Shown here one piece after another: positions 7,301 through 9,269 of a stretch of DNA of 9,269 nt. The translations under genes were made by a program, and so were the position numbers. This stretch comes from Alphaproteobacteria bacterium (GTDB lineage: Bacteria; Pseudomonadota; Alphaproteobacteria; GCA-2731375): the NCBI GenBank assembly GCA_030746295.1, contig JASLMY010000198.1, positions 1 to 9,269 of the forward strand. Reading direction: 5' to 3'. How positions within the stretch are numbered: the stretch's first letter is position 1; each line of letters opens with the position of its first letter. The notes below the pieces were generated by a model, which saw only the letters and a list, made by a program, of their open reading frames with translations, had not been told where the DNA came from and ran no database searches.

Positions 7301-9032
7301 AGCGCTCGACCATCTGCCGGAAGACCGGCTCCCGCTCGAAGAGCCCCCGGCCCATCGCCCACCATTGCTGGCCCATGCCGGAGAAGACAAAGGCGAGCTT
7401 CTCTCCACCCGTCCGGGCGACCTCGCCGGTCGACATGCCCAAGCGCTTCTCATCGGCCTCGAAGGCAGCGAGCTTTTCCAGAAGCTCCGCCTTGCTGGAA
7501 ACGGCGAGGCTCAAGCGGTGCGGGTGGTGGCCCTTGTGCAGGGCCGCCGTCTGGACGATATCGGCGAGCCGGACCTCGTCACTCGAGCCGGCGGTCTCGA
7601 GAAAGTGACGGGTTCTCGCGGCCACGTCACGCAAGGCCTGAGGGCTGCGCGCCGACAGCGGCAGCGTCTGCAAGCCCTCGGCTTCCACGGCCTGCTCGTT
7701 GCGCTCGGGCGCCACGTATTCCTCGACCAGGGCATGCGCGTTGGTGCCGCCGAAACCGAAGGAGTTGACACCGCCCGCCCGCGTACCGCCGTTCGCCTCC
7801 CAGGGCTCCAGCGCCGTCGGCACCCTGAGGCCCAGCTCGTCGAAGGGAATGTTGGGGTTCGGCGTCTCGAAGTGGAGATTGGGCGGGATCTGGCGATGCT
7901 GAAGCATCAAGGCGAGCTTGATCAGCCCGGCCACGCCGGCCGCCGACTCGGTATGGCCGAAATTGCTCTTGACCGAGCCGATAACGCAGCGCTCGCCGTT
8001 CTCGCGCCAGCTCCCGAACATCTCGCCGAGTGCGTTGCACTCGATCGGATCGCCCACCGGCGTCCCGGTCCCGTGCGCCTCGATGTATTGGATATGCTCC
8101 GGCCTGAGGTCCGCGTCCCGCAGCGCGTCCTCGATAACCGTCTTTTGCGAGTCCAGCCTCGGCACCGTCAGGCCGTCGCTGTTGCCATCCTGATTGACCG
8201 CGGTGCCGCGAATAACGGCGTAAATCCGGTCGCCGTCGGCCTCGGCTTGGCAAAGCCGCTTCAAGGCGACGACGGCGGCGCCTTCGGCGCGGGTATAGCC
8301 GTCGGCCCGCGCATCGAAGCTCTTGCAATAGCCGTCGGGCGACAGCATCCCGGCCTCGCAGAGCAGGATCGTCATCTCCGGGCGCAACAGCGCGTTGGCA
8401 CCTCCGGCGAGCGCCAGGTCGGTCTCCCCCTCGAGAAGGCTTCGGCAGGCCAGGTGAACGGCGACGAGCGAGGACGAGCAAGCGGTGTCGACCACCAGGC
8501 TGGGACCGACAAAATCGAAGGCATAGGAGACGCGATTGGCGTTGATGGTGGCCGAGGTACCGGTGCCCGAATGGGGCCCCATCAAGGCGTATTCGCTGGA
8601 CCGGCTATGCAGGCTCTCGTAGTCGTGCATGAAGATGCCGGTGAAGACGCCGGTCTTGGAGCCACGGAGCGTGTCCGGTTGTAGGCCGGCGTCCTCGAGC
8701 GACTCCCACGTCGTCTCCAGCAAGAGCCGCTGCTGAGGGTCGAGGAAGGCCGCCTCGCGCGGCGAAATGCCGAAGAATTGGGGATCGAACTGATCGATAT
8801 TGTCGAGAAAGCCGCCCTTGCGAGTGTATACTTTGCCGCTCTTCTGCCGGCTTGGATCGTAGTAGGCCTTCAGGTTCCAGCGGTCCTCGGGAACCTCGCG
8901 GATCGCGTTCTCGCCATTGACTAGAAAGTTCCAATACTTGTCGGGATTGGAGATGCCTCCAGGGAACCGGCACCCGATACCAATTATCGCAACCGACTCA
9001 GAGCTCTTCTGTGAGAGCTTAGTCTTTGACAT
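1326..9032 (-). CDS. Type I polyketide/fatty acid synthase, single module KS-AT-DH-MT-ER-KR-ACP
   Basis: This 2568-residue cytosolic megasynthase should build an acyl chain from malonyl units, using one domain set repeatedly. Domains in order (residues): KS 11-440, AT 546-848, DH 920-1195, C-methyltransferase region 1240-1585, structural KR half 1590-1805, ER 1812-2140, KR 2158-2340, ACP 2433-2512, then a Gly/Ala linker and an acidic C-terminal helix. KS, AT, DH, ER, KR and ACP motifs are all intact, so full reduction to a saturated chain is possible; the methyltransferase is doubtful. There is no thioesterase, reductase or condensation domain for release, and no N-terminal docking coiled coil. 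The order is that of fungal highly reducing synthases and, from memory, of RkpA/WcbR-type bacterial enzymes. The ATG at 9032 is preceded by a good ribosome binding site, and the KS begins within about 12 residues, which supports this start. The stop lies 4 bases before the next gene, implying an operon. The exact product cannot be read from the sequence. Confidence 0.97.
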   Translation of the reverse strand: MSKTKLSQKSSESVAIIGIGCRFPGGISNPDKYWNFLVNGENAIREVPEDRWNLKAYYDPSRQKSGKVYTRKGGFLDNIDQFDPQFFGISPREAAFLDPQQRLLLETTWESLEDAGLQPDTLRGSKTGVFTGIFMHDYESLHSRSSEYALMGPHSGTGTSATINANRVSYAFDFVGPSLVVDTACSSSLVAVHLACRSLLEGETDLALAGGANALLRPEMTILLCEAGMLSPDGYCKSFDARADGYTRAEGAAVVALKRLCQAEADGDRIYAVIRGTAVNQDGNSDGLTVPRLDSQKTVIEDALRDADLRPEHIQYIEAHGTGTPVGDPIECNALGEMFGSWRENGERCVIGSVKSNFGHTESAAGVAGLIKLALMLQHRQIPPNLHFETPNPNIPFDELGLRVPTALEPWEANGGTRAGGVNSFGFGGTNAHALVEEYVAPERNEQAVEAEGLQTLPLSARSPQALRDVAARTRHFLETAGSSDEVRLADIVQTAALHKGHHPHRLSLAVSSKAELLEKLAAFEADEKRLGMSTGEVARTGGEKLAFVFSGMGQQWWAMGRGLFEREPVFRQMVERCDAGFRELTTEFSVIDELLADADASRIDQTLIAQPCIFSVQVALAALWRSLGVVPDVVAGHSVGEIAAGYVAGALRLEDAIRISYHRGRLQATTAGQGKMLAIGLPAEEVVERIAPYGSEVSLAAVNSPTSATVAGVAEQLERLAESLEEESVFARFLKVEVPYHSAAMDPILPELASELEVIRPGESEIPIVSTVTGEFIEGREIGAAYWQRNVRDGVLFAKAMETLLAADCRRFVEIGAHPVLITSINECLHAAGERGVAVQSLRRNEDDLLILRASIGQLYCDGYPLDWHPVNPAGGRRVTLPTYPWQHQTYWNESEASRQERMGERSQSGGTMVGAQTHPLLGGRLISVSPVWHNELDLDRLDYLCDHRVQGAILYPAAAFLEMALAAAAESFGDAPCVVEAFDIKAPLMLDPGQATIVQLSHDDGRFSIASLASHEIWSEHAGGSLERFAGEGAPGTRDLAAIRAAASRHWSGAEAYAHFRAKGLEYGPAFQAIEELWTGEGEAIARFTVSDAVAESLVDYRLHPVVLDACFQVGAALSEDGTYVPVGVRRLTFHQGPSRVTWGHISIAGRDDDSVQIDIDLLDEEGRILAQVQGLSCQRMEDAGALERRSIDGLLYEYRWQLADAPGVAGPRDGAFLPSPTALAEAADHGTEDHDAEFESHLDAVAADYAVEALRRLGLSFTAGESFTATALAERLGVASEQHRLLVRLLEFLAEDGLLDREADDWRVREAPTNGTGDDGWRQLVRDYPDHHAELFLTQQCGARLDEILTGAFDPATTVLSGDSSLVEQYRRHSPSVRPAIRRLRDVVATIVGELPQGRTLRVLEVGADAGGMLATDLLPWLPEGRVAYVLTGRSEAFIAQARHQFKDHRHIEAKVFDVERNPLDQGYEAHAFDLILSADALHAMADLRAGLENLGRLLASDGLLAALEPTGRPRWRDIVFGADAGWWRVLDSDLRPDHPVMSADRWLALLRSTDFVACEALSDTDAASESLVLARGPSLAAGRDDARPAGALAGPCLIFADPGDVATRLAAELAAAGIESTRVLKGQACQGLDSDEVLLRYDHPGDFAALLEQQADDPERPPTLIYLWDAEAVPTAELNTEKLETVTNESCIGLLHLNQALAAGDWTSPPTLWLVSRGARAVADGEVASIVQSPLLGMGRVLVSERTGLQTRMVDLGAASEAEEIAALRREILSQGQEDEVALRGRERYVNRLLHLSELPGKAVTEMPYALCKTPHPALDGFTFHEVARRPPGFAEVEVRVVATALNFKDVMQATGNLPPRFKTEDGLRTGFGLECSGVVVAVGEGVDHLRVGDEVFGIVRNGFSKYTTTDARVLVRKPAHIGFEEAATIPTSFITAHYALTKLADVQPGERVLIHTATGGLGLAALQIAQDLGAVVLATAGSDEKRDYLRAMGVDYVGNSRSLAFVDEIQDRYGAEAVDVVINTLPGAAVAKGVSLLKPITGRFIELSNVHSDLSLELAPFRQGISFFGFDLLDLSEQDPAFVGAILQEIAARLDDDGDALRPIPHRVFPAADVASAFRLMKDARHIGKVVLAMDEPGVVAVPNSSALSLRPDRTYLLAGGLGGFGLATAQWMADGGARHFVLVGRSGAASEEAQRGVEALRAAGARVTVEAADITDREQLGQIVERIEAGEAPLAGVVHAAMVLRDGMIENMTAEDMKEVLNPKILGAWNLHSLTEHLELDFFVSYSSFASYLGAIGQANYTAANAFLDALGQYQRGRGIPGISISWGNIGEVGYVAQHAEINSYFLRQGVEPIHPSQAWKVITYGTDRGLSNIAVMAVNWGKLARYMTAIVSSPRFGVVLDGIEDHLDGLSDAEQEGGGLALPECPEERQEVVIESLKKVVSNILGLAPEELEISRPLDQLGLDSLMAVELAIGIEQVTSIELPKMALLKAGLTLTGIAALVETELEAVGGDAAGGGRRAGSDGGAAADGASDYVDLDTLVESLSGDDLDAALKTLYEESA
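1329..1415 (-). other. Acidic C-terminal helix of the synthase, candidate docking tail
   Basis: Residues 2540-2568 follow a flexible Gly/Ala-rich linker (about 2517-2538). The tail contains LDTLVESLSGDDLDAALKTL, with hydrophobic residues spaced as in an amphipathic helix and a strong excess of Asp/Glu. Short C-terminal helices of this LSxxxLxxxLxxL style are found after ACPs in bacterial assembly lines, where they bind the next protein. That role is inferred. Confidence 0.5.
1335..1340 (-). promoter_or_regulatory. Candidate ribosome binding site of the oxoamine synthase, inside the synthase gene
   Basis: GAGGAA on the minus strand lies 13 bases before the ATG at 1321, within the last codons of the synthase. 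The spacing is long, and the two genes are separated by only 4 bases, so translation of the second gene is probably coupled to termination of the first. The next in-frame ATG, at codon 6, has no better site. Confidence 0.45.
1497..1736 (-). other. Acyl carrier protein (ACP) domain
   Basis: Residues 2433-2512. The phosphopantetheine attachment serine is Ser2472 in LGLDSLMAVEL. There is a single ACP, unlike PUFA synthases with tandem ACPs. No phosphopantetheinyl transferase is encoded in this window, so activation must come from elsewhere. Confidence 0.95.
2013..2561 (-). other. Ketoreductase (KR) domain, catalytic half
   Basis: Residues 2158-2340. The NADPH loop GGLGGFG is at 2165-2171. Lys2270, the Ser pair at 2293-2294, Tyr2307 in GQANY and Asn2311 supply the catalytic set. 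At the LDD position of B-type KRs the sequence is LRD (2250-2252), keeping the last Asp, as in the AMVLRD form of fungal highly reducing synthases. A B-type hydroxyl orientation is the natural prediction, although full reduction would erase it. Confidence 0.93.
2613..4265 (-). other. Structural KR half (psi-KR) followed by enoylreductase (ER) domain
   Basis: Residues 1590-1805 match the non-catalytic KR subdomain that precedes ER in reducing synthases. The ER spans 1812-2140: NFKDVM at 1851, FGLECSGVV near 1876, and the NADPH loop TATGGLGLAA at 1961-1970. The cofactor loop is intact, so enoyl reduction is expected. The residue used to predict the configuration of a methyl branch (Tyr in many modular ERs) does not appear to be Tyr here: the segment reads GNLPP. 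Confidence 0.92.
4278..5315 (-). other. C-methyltransferase (MT) region with altered SAM-binding motifs, possibly inactive
   Basis: Residues 1240-1585. The N-terminal helical part and the Rossmann-like core (about 1404-1513) follow the layout of PKS C-methyltransferases. His1486 in ALHAM and Glu1512 in LEPT match the catalytic His/Glu pair. However, the glycine motif, usually GAGTGG, reads GADAGG (1410-1415). The segment usually reading FTDVS reads LTGRS (1434-1438), so the acidic residue expected to hold the SAM ribose is Gly1436. The domain may have lost SAM binding while keeping a structural role, as in animal fatty acid synthase; activity is undecided. Confidence 0.75.
5448..6275 (-). other. 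Dehydratase (DH) domain
   Basis: Residues 920-1195. It begins at HPLLGG. The HxxxGxxxxP motif is present (His949, Gly953, Pro958), as are the YGPAFQ segment near 1069 and the second catalytic residue Asp1111 in HPVVLDACFQ. Both residues of the His/Asp dyad are kept, so dehydration of the 3-hydroxyacyl intermediate is expected. Confidence 0.93.
6483..7400 (-). other. Acyltransferase (AT) domain, probably malonyl-specific
   Basis: Residues 546-848. The nucleophile is Ser639 in GHSVGE, and the catalytic His is His742. At the specificity position where modular bacterial ATs carry HAFH (malonyl) or YASH (methylmalonyl), this one reads VPYH followed by SAAM. That resembles the VAYHSHHM form of fungal highly reducing synthases, which use malonyl-CoA. 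Malonyl preference is therefore an inference from resemblance. Confidence 0.9.
7713..9002 (-). other. Ketosynthase (KS) domain of the synthase
   Basis: Residues 11-440. The catalytic triad is complete: Cys185 in DTACSSS, His320 in EAHGTGTPVGDPIE and His360 in KSNFGH. The domain closes with the usual GFGGTNAH at 427-433. It should catalyse decarboxylative Claisen condensation. The Cys is not replaced by Gln, so this is an elongating KS and not a KSQ loading domain. Confidence 0.96.
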
Positions 9033-9269
9033 TACTATGGTACCCCCTCACCCGAGGTTTCCCAGATGATGCCGCCCAATGGCGGAGGACGATAACATAA
9101 AGGGTGCTCGCCGACCATCCAGCATTCATTCACGACTATTCTTTGCGGAGCCCCTAAAGCCGAGGCCCATCCCGAAATCAATCCCGCACGGTCGATCGCT
9201 TGCCGCCGATAAGCCCCCCTCGTCGCTACGCGCGTTTTCCTAACGTCTCAAGGCCTTTAGATCAAGGAT
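9033..9269. other. Upstream leader/intergenic region without a supported gene
   Basis: These 237 bases precede the synthase gene. I see no tRNA, rRNA, repeat array or convincing coding frame. A 5-bp inverted repeat with a 4-base loop (CCGCC/GGCGG) lies at 9072-9085. It would form a small hairpin in the minus-strand transcript and is too weak to call a terminator. The promoter is probably here or further upstream, but no clear -35/-10 pair stands out. Confidence 0.6.
9043..9049 (-). promoter_or_regulatory. Ribosome binding site of the synthase gene
   Basis: On the minus strand GAGGGGG lies 10 bases before the ATG at 9032. It is the only strong purine tract near the 5' end of the gene and fixes this start codon. 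Confidence 0.7.

Noticed and set aside
4611..8684. A 1357-residue open frame on the plus strand opposite the synthase.
   Set aside because: It is fully antisense to KS-AT-DH-MT coding sequence with perfect catalytic motifs. Its translation is Arg/Asp/Ala/Gly-rich with no recognisable domain, the usual effect of GC-rich third positions.
9072..9085. Small CCGCC/GGCGG hairpin considered as a terminator or operator.
   Set aside because: The stem is only 5 bp with no T-run after it, and it lies upstream of the gene within the likely leader. Such short GC repeats are expected by chance here.
9048..9098. A 16-codon upstream reading frame (ATG at 9098, TGA at 9050-9048) overlapping the ribosome binding site of the synthase, possibly a leader peptide.
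   Set aside because: No ribosome binding site precedes it, and there is no run of a regulatory amino acid or alternative hairpin set to suggest attenuation.
9035..9247. An open frame of about 70 codons on the minus strand just upstream of the synthase, ending in TAG shortly before its ATG.
   Set aside because: There is no ATG near its beginning, no ribosome binding site for its GTG/TTG options, and the translation resembles no known family. Chance openness is the simplest explanation.
9241..9265. A possible promoter on the minus strand: TTGATC, 17 bases, TAGGAA.
   Set aside because: The -10 element matches the consensus at only about half its positions; other TTGAGA-based pairings are equally weak, so no promoter is called.

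Overview
The window holds two genes on the minus strand of a GC-rich bacterial genome (GC content judged by eye, not counted). The GC-rich third codon positions leave long open frames on the opposite strand, which I treat as shadows. The organism is most likely a high-GC Gram-negative such as a proteobacterium or a metagenomic relative, but nothing here fixes the taxon.

Reading in the direction of transcription, positions 9269-9033 are a leader region with no supported gene and a purine-rich ribosome binding site just before the start codon. Positions 9032-1326 encode one 2568-residue iterative-type type I polyketide/fatty acid synthase. Its domain order is KS-AT-DH-MT-(structural KR)-ER-KR-ACP, followed by a Gly/Ala linker and an acidic C-terminal helix. 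It has no thioesterase or reductase release domain. Four bases after its stop, positions 1321-1 encode a PLP-dependent alpha-oxoamine synthase (the BioF / 5-aminolevulinate synthase / serine palmitoyltransferase family). It is cut off by the window edge after 440 residues, probably close to its natural end.

The pairing suggests a simple assembly line. The synthase would build a largely saturated acyl chain on its ACP. The second enzyme would then condense that acyl group with an amino acid, lose CO2, and release an alpha-amino ketone, as in sphingoid-base synthesis and fungal fumonisin release. The gene order also resembles the rkpA-rkpG genes of rhizobial K-antigen clusters and wcbR-wcbT of Burkholderia capsule clusters, recalled from the literature and not tested here. 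The product could therefore be a lipid for a surface polysaccharide. Two features deserve particular attention: an acidic helix ending the synthase matched by a basic helix starting the next enzyme, and a methyltransferase domain whose SAM-binding motifs look eroded.
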